Notes: generated from the sequence alone by a model not told the origin. A stretch of 64,000 bases of DNA from Flavobacterium branchiicola (GCF_018383905.1 NZ_JAGYWA010000007.1:132059-196058), one strand, 5' to 3'; positions 50,941-59,243 are shown, counted from the stretch's first letter. Made by a program: numbers and translations.

Positions 50941-51813
50941 ATGATTACACGAAGAAATTTTATCATTAATACAAGTTTGGCTGCGACTGCGGTTCTGGCT
51001 TCTCCATCATTTGCTTTTGCTATGACTAAAAAAGAAATAGGTTTACAATTGTATACGTTGCGCGATCAACTTCCTGCGAATGTTAAAACGACTTTACAAA
51101 AAGTAGCTTCATCGGGTTATACCAATGTTGAAACATACGGATTTTCGATTAAAGATCAATTTTGGGGTTTGTCACCAAAAGATTTAAAGAAGGTTTTGGA
51201 TGAAAATAATTTAAAAGCAGTAAGCGGTCATTATAATTTAGGCAGTTTTTTAATAGACGGAAATACTACAGAACTTGTAGCTGCAATTGAAGCAGCTAAG
51301 ATTCTGAAAAGTGAATTCCTGACGATTCCGTGGGTGGACGAACCTTACAGAAAAGAAATAAACGATTATAAAAAGATTGCTTTACGATTAAATGAGGCTG
51401 GAAAAATGTGCAAAAATGCAGGTTTAAAACTGGCTTATCATAATCATGCATTTGAATTTGAAAAACATAATGGAGTTACCGGTTATGAAATTTTGCTAAA
51501 CGAAACAGATCAAAATTTAGTTTGTTTTGAATTAGATTTATACTGGGTAGTACGTTCCGGAAATGATCCAATCCAATTATTTAAAGACAATCCCGGGCGT
51601 TTTAAAATGTGGCATGTAAAAGATATGGACAAAGCAAATCACGATTTAAACACCGAAATTGGTTCTGGTTCTATAGATTTTATAACTATTTTTAAAGAAG
51701 CCAAACTTGCAGGAATGAAGCATTTTTTTGTAGAACAGGAAAATAATTTTGCAACTAGTGCATTTGATTCTATAAAAACCAGTAGCGAATTTATTTCAAA
51801 AAAGATTATCTAA
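50941..51813 (+). CDS. Tat-exported sugar phosphate isomerase/epimerase-like TIM barrel
   Basis: A 290-residue xylose-isomerase-like TIM-barrel protein with a twin-arginine signal, MITRRNFIINTSLAATAVLASPSFAFA. Barrel motifs: IGLQLYTLRDQLP near 36, AVSGHYNLGSF, LAYHNHAFEFEKHNG near 162-176 and VCFELDLYWVVRSG near 195, with His and Glu residues placed as metal ligands, and MWHVKDMD near 222. Export folded through Tat suits a cofactor-bearing periplasmic enzyme acting on sugars or cyclitols; the substrate is unknown. It sits between the FMN reductase and archaemetzincin genes. Confidence 0.88.
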   Translation: MITRRNFIINTSLAATAVLASPSFAFAMTKKEIGLQLYTLRDQLPANVKTTLQKVASSGYTNVETYGFSIKDQFWGLSPKDLKKVLDENNLKAVSGHYNLGSFLIDGNTTELVAAIEAAKILKSEFLTIPWVDEPYRKEINDYKKIALRLNEAGKMCKNAGLKLAYHNHAFEFEKHNGVTGYEILLNETDQNLVCFELDLYWVVRSGNDPIQLFKDNPGRFKMWHVKDMDKANHDLNTEIGSGSIDFITIFKEAKLAGMKHFFVEQENNFATSAFDSIKTSSEFISKKII

Positions 51814-51825
51814 ACGGAATATTTT

Positions 51826-52725
51826 ATGAGAAGACTTTTTTTGCTCGTGTTTGTAATTCTATTTTCCTGTAATTCGAATCAAAAAGAAAATCAGAATAAA
51901 AAAGAAATCCTGAAAAGTTATCCGGCTCCAGCGCCTTATTTTACAGCTATTAAGGCTAATGATGTAAAATTAGGGAAGCCCGATTTTGGAGATTGGTTAG
52001 AATCTCACAAAGAAAAAGGACAGAGTTTTGAGCAATTTATGAATTCAAAACATGTGGTTCCAACAAAAGAGAATAACATTATTTATTTGCAGCCAATTGG
52101 TGAGTTTAATTTAGCTCAAACAGAACAAATTGAATTGGTTCGTGAGTATTTAGAACTATTTTTTCAGTTAGAAACCAAAGTTTTAAATAAGGTTTCAAAT
52201 GATATAATTCCAAAAAAGGCCAGACGAATTGGTGATGTAGGTCAGGAACAATTTCTGGCAGGATTTATTTTAAATGATATTTTAAAGGAAGAAAAACCTA
52301 AAAACGGAATCGCCTTAATGGCTTTGACTGAAAAAGATTTGTATCCAAAACCAGAATGGAATTATGTTTTTGGTTTAGCCTCTTACAGGGATAAAATTGC
52401 AGTAAGCTCAATGTACAGAATGAAGGATGAAACAAATCCTGTTTTAAGTTTGTCAAGATTACTTAAAATAGGTTCGCACGAAATTGGTCATATGTTTGGT
52501 CTTCATCATTGTATTGAAGCCAATTGCGTTATGAATGGTACAAACAGCATGTCTGAAACAGATAAACATTCTATTCGATTATGTTCTCTTTGCCAAAGAA
52601 AACTAAATTCAGGATTTAAATACGATGACGTAAAAAGGCTTGGTGAACTTGCAGATTTTTTTAAGCGCAATAATTTGACAGACGAATTTCAATTAATGGA
52701 AAAAGATATTTCGAGCAACCAATAA
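51826..52725 (+). CDS. Archaemetzincin-family zinc peptidase, lipoprotein form
   Basis: A 299-residue M54-type metallopeptidase. Signal and lipobox MRRLFLLVFVILFSC place it on the membrane outside the cytoplasm. The extended zinc motif is intact: HEIGHMFGLHH with His218, Glu219, His222 and His228, then Cys229, Cys234-x-Met236 and Cys253-x-x-Cys256, as in the H-E-x-x-H-x-x-G-x-x-H-C...C-x-M...C-x-x-C pattern of archaemetzincins with a second zinc site. One residue is missing between the Met and the C-x-x-C compared with the usual pattern. Natural substrates of the family are poorly known. It is 12 bases after the sugar isomerase gene. Confidence 0.92.
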   Translation: MRRLFLLVFVILFSCNSNQKENQNKKEILKSYPAPAPYFTAIKANDVKLGKPDFGDWLESHKEKGQSFEQFMNSKHVVPTKENNIIYLQPIGEFNLAQTEQIELVREYLELFFQLETKVLNKVSNDIIPKKARRIGDVGQEQFLAGFILNDILKEEKPKNGIALMALTEKDLYPKPEWNYVFGLASYRDKIAVSSMYRMKDETNPVLSLSRLLKIGSHEIGHMFGLHHCIEANCVMNGTNSMSETDKHSIRLCSLCQRKLNSGFKYDDVKRLGELADFFKRNNLTDEFQLMEKDISSNQ

Positions 52726-52760
52726 TAAAAAAATAACTCAACTCATTGGGTGTAATTATT

Positions 52761-52899
52761 TTTTAACACATAGAAACAATAGATTTTAGTTTTTAAAAAA
52801 AAAGGCAAAAGAAAAAACTAGTTTTCACACATAGCTATGTTTATTTGAAAGAGTGAAACGTCTTTTAGGCAAGAAAAGCTATGTTACTATGTGTTAAAA
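52761..52899. repeat. Nested repeat element with TTTTAACACATAG ends, copy A
   Basis: Exact 13-base ends TTTTAACACATAG (52761-52773) and complement (52887-52899), with AGGCA segments inside and the 12-base palindrome ACATAGCTATGT at 52829-52840 in the centre. Outside it, TTGGGTG (52747) and CACCCAACGGGTT (52919-52931) form a further weak outer pair. The same element occurs inverted at 59619-59763. Confidence 0.88.
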
Positions 52900-52944
52900 T
52901 TAAATTTTGTTCAATTTCACCCAACGGGTTAACTCAATAATAAA

Positions 52945-53538
52945 ATGAAATCAGACGCAAAAAAAGACCTTGAAAAAGCAATTGGAGGATTGTTTTTTAT
53001 GATTATCAATACGGCAATATGGACATTGATTGCAGAATATTATTTAGAAAACCGCGACAATAGAATCGTCGGTTTACTTATTGGCTTTATTATTTTAGGT
53101 TTTCTGTTTTTCTACGTTCGATTTTCAAAATTTCATAAAGCACTTCCAAATGTTGAAGTTGAGGTTAAAACTCGGGAAGAAGAGAAAAAAGACAAACGAT
53201 TTTTATGGATTTTTGGTCTGGAAGGACTTGGAATCTTTTTAGCAAAAAATATATTAGTGAACATCAATCACAACGAATTGTTTATTCCGTTTTTTGCATT
53301 AATGGTCGGATTGCACTTTTTTCCTTTAGGAAAATTATTCAAAAGAAAATTCGATTATTATATGGGAATCTGGACTTCGGCAGTAGCAATTATGGGACTT
53401 TATATGATTATTCAAAAAGTAACAACAGTAAATATCGCCAATGCAATCGTGAGTATATGTTGTGCAATTTCAACGATTAGTTACGGTATAAAAATGATTA
53501 TAAGCGGGCAGAAAGCCATAGTAAATAAAGAAAGTTAA
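52945..53538 (+). CDS. Integral membrane protein of unknown function
   Basis: A 197-residue protein with about six membrane helices (residues roughly 13-32, 42-60, 88-106, 110-127, 138-158 and 165-186) and a charged cytoplasmic loop (KTREEEKKDKRF) after the second helix. The three-plus-three arrangement suggests an internal duplication. No family recognised. It starts just after the repeat element at 52.9 kb and is followed by a cupin gene 53 bases on. Confidence 0.65.
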   Translation: MKSDAKKDLEKAIGGLFFMIINTAIWTLIAEYYLENRDNRIVGLLIGFIILGFLFFYVRFSKFHKALPNVEVEVKTREEEKKDKRFLWIFGLEGLGIFLAKNILVNINHNELFIPFFALMVGLHFFPLGKLFKRKFDYYMGIWTSAVAIMGLYMIIQKVTTVNIANAIVSICCAISTISYGIKMIISGQKAIVNKES

Positions 53539-53591
53539 GATTTCTAAAGTAAAAGCGACTTTTATCGTATTAAGAATTAAATTAAAAAATT

Positions 53592-53936
53592 ATGCAAGCA
53601 ACAAGCAAAGAGTTTATAATAGGAGATGAAATAGAGTGGGAAGTTGTAGGAGAAGGAATTAAACGCAAAATCCTGGCTTTTGATGATAAAGTAATGCTGG
53701 TAAATGTTCATTTTGAAAAGGGCGGAATTGGCGTTTTGCACGATCATTATCACTCGCAGGTGACCTATATTGCAAGTGGTAAATTTGATGTAACCATTAG
53801 CGGTGTAACTCAGACTTTAAAAGAAGGAGATAGTTTTTATATTCCGCCGCACGCAGTTCACGGGGTGGTATGTTTAGAAACCGGAATGCTTACAGATGTT
53901 TTTAGTCCGGCAAGAGAAGATTTCTTAAACTATTAA
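53592..53936 (+). CDS. Cupin-domain protein
   Basis: A 114-residue single cupin. Motif 1 is GVLHDHYHSQVTYIASGKFDVTI (metal-binding His, His, then Glu replaced by Gln/Thr in part), and motif 2 is GDSFYIPPHAVHGV with the last histidine. Small cupins of this shape include sugar-binding and dioxygenase-like proteins; no specific activity can be assigned. No signal peptide. Next downstream is an inverted repeat and the MFS gene with its own promoter. Confidence 0.88.
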   Translation: MQATSKEFIIGDEIEWEVVGEGIKRKILAFDDKVMLVNVHFEKGGIGVLHDHYHSQVTYIASGKFDVTISGVTQTLKEGDSFYIPPHAVHGVVCLETGMLTDVFSPAREDFLNY

Positions 53937-53956
53937 AAGGTTAAAATAAAAAAATA

Positions 53957-54023
53957 AACCATATAAGTAATATAAGAAAATTTAAGGGTTTAGTTTAAAT
54001 GGACTTATATTACTTATATGGTT
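53957..54023. repeat. Perfect 20-base inverted repeat
   Basis: Arms AACCATATAAGTAATATAAG (53957-53976) and exact complement (54004-54023) with a 27-base loop, directly after the cupin stop and before the MFS promoter. It may end cupin transcription, but it has no T-run, so it is listed as a repeat. Confidence 0.85.
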
Positions 54024-54073
54024 AAACAAAATGACGTTTATTTAAACCTAAAATTTATATTTTTTTTAAAGTT

Positions 54074-54101
54074 TTGATAAAGATTAGATTGGTATTTTTG
54101 C
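54074..54101 (+). promoter_or_regulatory. MFS promoter touching the start codon
   Basis: TTTG (54074-54077), a 16-base spacer and TATTTTTG (54094-54101), a good Bacteroidota promoter. The ATG at 54105 is only three bases after the -7 element, so the transcript would start at or beside the ATG. Confidence 0.6.
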
Positions 54102-54104
54102 AAA

Positions 54105-55271
54105 ATGAATTTATCTAAAACGAATGTCCTTTTTATGGCAGTTTGCACTGGTCTTATAGTTGCAAATCTTTATTACTGCCAGCCTTTGATTGTTTTAATT
54201 GCCAACGAATTTAAAATTCCCGAAGCCAGCGCCGGAACGATTACCTATCTAACTCAGGCGGGTTATGCAATTGGTTTATTTTTTATGGTGCCGCTAGGTG
54301 ATAAAATTGAACGAAAAAAACAAATTTTAATGACCACTTTTGCTTCTGTTATTGCATTGTTAATCGCAGCAACAGCAAAAAGTTTTTTCATTCTGCAAAT
54401 TGCATCTCTGTTAATTGGAATCTCTTCGATTGTACCACAGCTTATTTTGCCTTTGGCGGCTTCGCTAAGTACACAGGAACAGCGCGGAAAAGTTATCGGA
54501 ACTATTATGAGCGGTTTATTGGTAGGGATTTTACTTTCCAGGACTTTAAGTGGCTTTATTGGTCAGATTTTAGGATGGAGATCGATGTTTTACATTGCGG
54601 CAGGAATTTGTCTTTTGATCTTTTTTGTCATTCAGAATAAATTCCCGGTAAATAAACCACAATTTCAGGGAACTTATGGACAGTTAATTCAATCCTTATT
54701 TACTTTAATAAAAACACAACCGGTTTTACGTGAAGCTACAATGATTAATGTTTTTAGTTTTGCTCAGTTTGGAGCTTTCTGGACAACAATGGTTTTATTG
54801 CTTTCGGGTGAACCGTTTCATTTTAATAGTGCTACAATTGGATTATTCGGTATTGTAGGTGCTTCAGGAGCTTTAGCAGCGCCGTTGGTTGGAAGAATTG
54901 GAGATAAAGGAAATTCGAGAATTGCTGTAGGTTATGGTTGTTTGTTGATATTGATAAGCTTTTTAGTGTTTTATTTTTCAATAGAAAGTGTAATCGGAAT
55001 CGCAATCGGAATTGTATTTATTGATATCGGAATTCAGGGTGTTCACATTTCGAATCAAACCAGAGTTTATTCGTTATTACCTGAGGCCAGAAACAGATTA
55101 AATACCGTATTTATGTCATTTAGCTTTTTAGGAACAGCAGCCGGATCTGCATACGGATTATTTTTGTGGAATCTGGGCGGATGGCACGCAGTTGCTATTG
55201 GTTGTATGATTTTATCGTTATTAGCATTAACAGTTTACGGACTTACTTATAAATCAAAATCTAAAAAATAG
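54105..55271 (+). CDS. Major facilitator superfamily transporter
   Basis: A 388-residue, 12-helix MFS carrier. The conserved loop after helix 2 is MVPLGDKIERKKQILMTTF (G-D-x-x-x-R-K-x, residues 64-76), and the second-half counterpart is GRIGDKGNSRIAVGYG near 262. It resembles drug/metabolite:proton antiporters of the YnfM or DHA1 type. Substrate unknown. The start is fixed by the first helix beginning within ten residues (TNVLFMAVCTGLIVANLYYCQ). Confidence 0.92.
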   Translation: MNLSKTNVLFMAVCTGLIVANLYYCQPLIVLIANEFKIPEASAGTITYLTQAGYAIGLFFMVPLGDKIERKKQILMTTFASVIALLIAATAKSFFILQIASLLIGISSIVPQLILPLAASLSTQEQRGKVIGTIMSGLLVGILLSRTLSGFIGQILGWRSMFYIAAGICLLIFFVIQNKFPVNKPQFQGTYGQLIQSLFTLIKTQPVLREATMINVFSFAQFGAFWTTMVLLLSGEPFHFNSATIGLFGIVGASGALAAPLVGRIGDKGNSRIAVGYGCLLILISFLVFYFSIESVIGIAIGIVFIDIGIQGVHISNQTRVYSLLPEARNRLNTVFMSFSFLGTAAGSAYGLFLWNLGGWHAVAIGCMILSLLALTVYGLTYKSKSKK

Positions 55272-55281
55272 AAAGCATAAA

Positions 55282-55308
55282 TTGATAAAAAATTAATTTG
55301 TAAATTTG
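55282..55308 (+). promoter_or_regulatory. Promoter of the dual immunophilin gene
   Basis: TTG (55282-55284), a 16-base spacer, then TAAATTTG (55301-55308), 23 bases before the ATG. Both boxes and the spacing fit the Bacteroidota consensus. Confidence 0.7.
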
Positions 55309-55331
55309 CATTCAAATAAAAAATAAGAACA

Positions 55332-56264
55332 ATGGAAAACGGAATATACGCTAAATTTAACACTAGCAAAGGTTCGATTTTAGTAAAATTGACACACGAT
55401 TTAACACCTGGAACTGTAGGAAACTTTGTAGCTCTTGCAGAGGGGAATATGGAAAATAAAGTAAAACCTCAGGGAAATAAATTTTATGACGGATTAACTT
55501 TTCACAGAGTAATTCCAGATTTCATGATTCAGGGAGGTTGTCCTAAAGGAACTGGAACTGGAGATCCAGGTTATAAATTTGATGATGAATTTCACCCAAG
55601 TTTAAAACACGATCGTCCGGGAGTTTTAGCAATGGCAAATTCAGGACCTGCAAGTAATGGTTCTCAATTTTACATTACTCACGTTCCAACTTCATGGTTA
55701 GACGGAAAACATACTGTTTTTGGTCACGTAATCGAAGGTCAGGATATCGTTGATGCTGTGGCTCAGGGTGACGCTTTAGAAAGTGTTGAAATTTTGAGAG
55801 TTGGAGAAGAAGCAGAGAAATTTAACGCTATCGAAGCTTTTATTGGTTTAAAAGGTGCTCGTCTAAAACGTGAAGCAGCTTTAAAAGCAGAATCTGAAGC
55901 AAAAATGGAACAATTAGCTGCTGGTTTTGATAAAACGGAAAGCGGTTTACGTTATAAAATGATTCAAAAAGGAGACGGAAAAAGAGCTGAAGCTGGAAAA
56001 ACAGTTTCTGTTCATTATGAAGGTTCTTTAGAAAACGGAAAAGTTTTTGATTCTTCTTACCCAAGAAAAAAACCAATCGAATTTAGATTAGGTCAAGGAC
56101 AAGTTATCGAAGGATGGGATGAAGGTATCGCTTTATTACAAGTTGGAGACAAAGCTCGTTTTGTAATTCCTTCTGATTTAGGATACGGACCATCAGGTGC
56201 TGGAGGAGTTATTCCACCAAATGCAACTTTGATTTTTGACGTTGAATTAATGGACGTTAAATAA
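55332..56264 (+). CDS. Dual-family peptidyl-prolyl isomerase (cyclophilin-FKBP fusion)
   Basis: A 310-residue protein with two different isomerase folds. Residues 1-155 are a cyclophilin: FHRVIPDFMIQGGCPKGTGTGDPGY, the GVLAMANSGPASNGSQFYITHV core and WLDGKHTVFGHVIEG. A helical linker of about 40 residues (ALKAESEAKMEQL) leads to an FKBP at 205-310: VSVHYEGSLENGKVFDSSYPR, FRLGQGQVIEGWDEGIALLQVGDKARFVIPSDLGYG, IPPNATLIFDVELMDV. Dual-family immunophilins are rare but known from Flavobacterium. No signal peptide, so it is a cytoplasmic folding catalyst and chaperone. It has its own promoter and terminator. Confidence 0.94.
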   Translation: MENGIYAKFNTSKGSILVKLTHDLTPGTVGNFVALAEGNMENKVKPQGNKFYDGLTFHRVIPDFMIQGGCPKGTGTGDPGYKFDDEFHPSLKHDRPGVLAMANSGPASNGSQFYITHVPTSWLDGKHTVFGHVIEGQDIVDAVAQGDALESVEILRVGEEAEKFNAIEAFIGLKGARLKREAALKAESEAKMEQLAAGFDKTESGLRYKMIQKGDGKRAEAGKTVSVHYEGSLENGKVFDSSYPRKKPIEFRLGQGQVIEGWDEGIALLQVGDKARFVIPSDLGYGPSGAGGVIPPNATLIFDVELMDVK

Positions 56265-56300
56265 GAATACACAAACAATTTAGTATTGTTTTAAATAATA

Positions 56301-56331
56301 ATCCCATTCGGTTGCCGAATGGGATTTTTTT
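56301..56331 (+). terminator. Terminator of the immunophilin gene
   Basis: Perfect 11-base arms ATCCCATTCGG (56301-56311) and CCGAATGGGAT (56315-56325), a three-base loop and then a T-run. Confidence 0.9.
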
Positions 56332-56356
56332 TATATTTACTTAAAAAACATAGTAA

Positions 56357-56656
56357 ATGAAAAATATTTTAATCCTTGCCGGACTTGCATTATTTGTGGC
56401 TTCATGCGGAACGCAGAAAACTGCAGCCGTTGCTTCAGCTCCTGTTGAAACTGCAAAAGCAGTAGCATTAACACCTGAACTGGAAGCAGGTAAAAATTTG
56501 TATGATAACAATTGTGCAAAATGCCACAAATTGTATGAGCCAAAGAGTTTTACCAAAGAAGACTGGACTCCGATTTTGGTAAAAATGGGTAAAAAAGCAA
56601 AGCTGGATGAAACCCAAATGGCATCAATTACAAATTATATCGATTCGCAATTGTAA
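56357..56656 (+). CDS. Lipoprotein cytochrome c
   Basis: A 99-residue c-type cytochrome. Signal and lipobox MKNILILAGLALFVASC (Cys17) anchor it; after an alanine/valine-rich linker the single heme site is NNCAKCHKLYEP (Cys53, Cys56, His57). Met77 or Met88 could be the second heme ligand. A small periplasmic electron carrier; partner unknown. It starts 26 bases after the immunophilin terminator and ends before a bidirectional terminator. Confidence 0.93.
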   Translation: MKNILILAGLALFVASCGTQKTAAVASAPVETAKAVALTPELEAGKNLYDNNCAKCHKLYEPKSFTKEDWTPILVKMGKKAKLDETQMASITNYIDSQL

Positions 56657-56680
56657 TTTGGTATTTAAGAGAAAGCATAA

Positions 56681-56712
56681 AAAAAGTGTTCAATATTTAT
56701 TGAACACTTTTT
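56681..56712 (+). terminator. Terminator of the cytochrome gene
   Basis: Arms AAAAAGTGTTCAATA and TATTGAACACTTTTT, almost perfectly complementary, with T-runs on both strands, so it can act in both directions. Confidence 0.85.
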
Positions 56713-56735
56713 TTATTTTCAAATAGATATAAAAA

Positions 56736-56759
56736 AACACCTTCACAATATGAGGTGTT
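56736..56759 (-). terminator. Terminator of the Rnk-like gene
   Basis: Arms AACACCT (56736-56742) and AGGTGTT (56753-56759) with seven A before them on the plus strand, giving a T-run on the minus strand, 9 bases after the gene's stop. Confidence 0.65.
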
Positions 56760-56767
56760 TAAAAAAG

Positions 56768-57163
56768 TTAAGAATGATGTACAGCCGAATTGTCTACTGT
56801 GATTATTTTTAAAGTTTTGATGCCGGCAGGTAATTCCCAATCAACTTCATCATTTTCTTTAAAACCAATAATAGCAACACTTAAAGGTGCTAAAATTGAA
56901 ATTTTTGATTGTTTTAAATCAGCAGCTGATGGCAAAACAATCTGAATTTTCATTTGCTTCTGCGCCTTGACATCTTCAATAGTTACCATAGAATTGATTC
57001 TGATAACAGATTGGTCAAGTTCGCTTTCTTTGCTAATTACAGCACGATCTAATTCCTGCGAAAGCTGATTTGCTTCTTTAGTATTTGTCGAATTTTTACT
57101 TTTTAAAATCAATTCTCTTAGAAATTGATAATCTGATTTACAGAATGTGGGTGTTGGTTTCAT
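56768..57163 (-). CDS. GreA/GreB-like RNA polymerase-binding protein (Rnk type)
   Basis: A 131-residue protein with a short N-terminal helical hairpin (KSDYQFLRELILKSKNS to about residue 50) and a C-terminal GreA/GreB FKBP-like domain: VTIEDVKAQKQMKIQIVLPSAADLKQSKISILAPLSVAIIGFKENDEVDWELPAG. The short coiled coil without the full acidic tip is the Rnk pattern, which binds RNA polymerase but does not promote RNA cleavage. Cytoplasmic. Flanked by terminators; single gene. Confidence 0.85.
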   Translation of the reverse strand: MKPTPTFCKSDYQFLRELILKSKNSTNTKEANQLSQELDRAVISKESELDQSVIRINSMVTIEDVKAQKQMKIQIVLPSAADLKQSKISILAPLSVAIIGFKENDEVDWELPAGIKTLKIITVDNSAVHHS

Positions 57164-57547
57164 ATCTATTTGAATTTATTATGGTATTTAATTGAACGAA
57201 TTTTCTTCTTTTGTATTTATAAGAACAAGTCGCTTTATAGCCTTGAGTTAAGGAGACTTTTCTAAAATGTTTTGAATGTGAAAAACAAAAAAATATTTGA
57301 CCAAATTGATTTTTGTCAAATAAAAAGATGTTTAAATTGATGTAAATCCTCCGCCTGAAAGAAGAAATGAAATAGACGGAGGCCTAATTAATAAAGGCCT
57401 TACTATGTGAAATAAATACAGCAGAAAGCGGCTTTCTTGTAAAAGAAAACAGCAATAAAGAAACTGTAAATATTGTTATAGTGCTCACAATGAGTAATGT
57501 TAATTGATTTGCAAAGATAGTAAAACTTTTCCTATTGCTTACAAATT
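57164..57547. other. Gap without a recognisable gene
   Basis: AT-rich, between two minus-strand genes. It holds only a short hairpin (CCTCCG at 57348-57353 with CGGAGG at 57377-57382) and two AGGCCT hexamers just after it. No open frame of note on either strand. Confidence 0.5.
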
Positions 57548-58102
57548 TTATTTCCATTTAATATTACAACCAATACTTGGCTTTTGGATTTCGCTTAAAG
57601 TTCGGTTATAAATTAAGGCATCGATCGCGCTTCTTAAGTCATTTCCGCTTAACGGGATGCCATTTCCTGGTCTTGAATCGTCCAATTGTCCTCTGTAAAA
57701 CAATCTGTCCTGATTATCAAATAAAAAGAAATCCGGGGTGCAGGCTGCTTCGTAAGCTTTTGCAATTTCCTGAGTTTCATCAAACAAATAAGGAAAGTCT
57801 ATTTTGTTTTTAAATGCAAATTCCGTCATCATTTCCGGTGAATCTTCAGGATATTTTTCAATATCATTGCTGGAAATCGCAACAATACCAAGTCCCTGAA
57901 CACGATAGTCATTTGCAATCATTACAATTTCTGTAATTACATGAAGCACAAAAGGACAATGATTGCACATAAAAATAACAAGCGTTCCTTTTGAACCTTT
58001 TAAATCTTCAAACGAATAAATGTTATTCGAATTGGTATCTTTTAAATAAAATTCGGGAGCAATTGTTCCAAGCGGAATCATATTTGAAGGAGTTCGTGCC
58101 AT
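57548..58102 (-). CDS. Thioredoxin-like / AhpC-TSA family protein
   Basis: A 184-residue thioredoxin-fold protein without a signal peptide. GTIAPEFYLKDTNSNNIYSFEDLKGSKGTLVIFMC leads to the redox site CNHCPFV (Cys46 and Cys49 region), followed by VAISSNDIEKYPEDSPEMMTEFA, DETQEIAKAYEAACTPDFFLF with the cis-proline TP, and FYRGQLDDSRPGNG. This form is widespread in Bacteroidota and is annotated as a thiol-disulfide or peroxiredoxin-like protein; exact activity unknown. Confidence 0.88.
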   Translation of the reverse strand: MARTPSNMIPLGTIAPEFYLKDTNSNNIYSFEDLKGSKGTLVIFMCNHCPFVLHVITEIVMIANDYRVQGLGIVAISSNDIEKYPEDSPEMMTEFAFKNKIDFPYLFDETQEIAKAYEAACTPDFFLFDNQDRLFYRGQLDDSRPGNGIPLSGNDLRSAIDALIYNRTLSEIQKPSIGCNIKWK

Positions 58103-58195
58103 TTTTACAGAAAATTAATAATCAAAAATAGCTTTAAATTTCTGTATAAAAAAAGATTGCAAAGGATAAATGTAGAGACAAAAAATAGTTTTTGC

Positions 58196-58232
58196 CACAG
58201 ATTAAAATGATTAATGGGATTTTTAATCTGTG
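58196..58232 (-). terminator. Possible terminator of the haloperoxidase-like hydrolase
   Basis: Perfect 12-base arms CACAGATTAAAA (58196-58207) and complement (58221-58232) with a 13-base loop, then T-rich sequence on the minus strand. The sequence also recurs near 23219, so it may primarily be an intergenic repeat. Confidence 0.55.
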
Positions 58233-58248
58233 ACAAAGAATATAGTTT

Positions 58249-59142
58249 TTATGAATTCAAAAAATCTAATAAATCCTGGTTTAAACGATCTTTTTCTGTG
58301 TAGAATAATCCATGTGGTGCGCCTTCGTAAACAATGTATGTATTGTTTGCAATGGATTGTGCTGCTTTTTTTGAGGTCAGATCTATAGGAACAATTTTAT
58401 CATCGTTTCCATGAATAATTAACGTTGGAACATTTACAGTATGAAGTTCATCTCTAAAATCAGTAAGAGAAAATGATTCTGCACACTTTAAAGTTGCGCG
58501 AGGAGAAGCAAAGGAGCAAAGCATTCTGTAATATTCCAGTAAAGGTGTGCTCAGTGGTTTATTGATAATGTTTATTCCAAAAAAGGTCTTTCCGAAATTA
58601 TCTACAAAACCAATTCGGTCTTGTTTTATGGCAGCAGCAGTTGAATCACTTTTTTCTCTCGGATGTCCATCAGGATTATCTTCGGTTTTTAATAAAAATG
58701 GAATTATAGAGGATATTAAAGCGGCTTTTGTTACGCCTTTTCCCTGATATTTACTGAAATAACGAACAACTTCGCCACCGCCCATAGAAAAACCAACAAG
58801 CGTTGCATTTTCTAATTGAAGCTGCTCAATAATTTCGCTTAAATCATCCGTTAAGGTATCATAATCGTAACCATTCCACGGTTGTGATGATTTGCCAAAA
58901 CCACGACGATCGTAAGCAATTACCCTGAAGTTATTCTGCACCAGAAATTCAATTTGGTACTCCCACATTTCGTTTGAAAGCGGCCAGCCATGAATCAGGA
59001 TTACAGGTTTTCCTTTTCCGTAATCTTTTACATAAAGCTTTACATTTTGGGCTGTTTCAATATATTTATCGCTATTTTGCTGATGGATATTAGAATCTAA
59101 ATCTCTAAGAGAAGGACTGGTATTTATTACACTATTTTCCAT
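58249..59142 (-). CDS. Alpha/beta-hydrolase, non-heme haloperoxidase-like
   Basis: A 297-residue hydrolase. Oxyanion region VILIHGWPLSNEMWEYQ near residue 48, YDRRGFGKSSQPWNGYDYDTLTDDL near 78-102, nucleophile in LVGFSMGGGEVVRYFSKY (Ser near 119), Asp in LIIHGNDDKIVPI and His in GAPHGLFYTEKDRLN. This pattern matches the chloroperoxidase/esterase group named for an incidental perhydrolysis activity; the real substrate is probably an ester. No signal peptide. Confidence 0.9.
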   Translation of the reverse strand: MENSVINTSPSLRDLDSNIHQQNSDKYIETAQNVKLYVKDYGKGKPVILIHGWPLSNEMWEYQIEFLVQNNFRVIAYDRRGFGKSSQPWNGYDYDTLTDDLSEIIEQLQLENATLVGFSMGGGEVVRYFSKYQGKGVTKAALISSIIPFLLKTEDNPDGHPREKSDSTAAAIKQDRIGFVDNFGKTFFGINIINKPLSTPLLEYYRMLCSFASPRATLKCAESFSLTDFRDELHTVNVPTLIIHGNDDKIVPIDLTSKKAAQSIANNTYIVYEGAPHGLFYTEKDRLNQDLLDFLNS

Positions 59143-59243
59143 TATTTATAATTTTTACAATTAGTTTATAAGAATGAATAGTAAAATTAAAAGCAGAATG
59201 TAAAAAGCGGTTATAGAATTAATGCTATTAATTACAAAATTAA

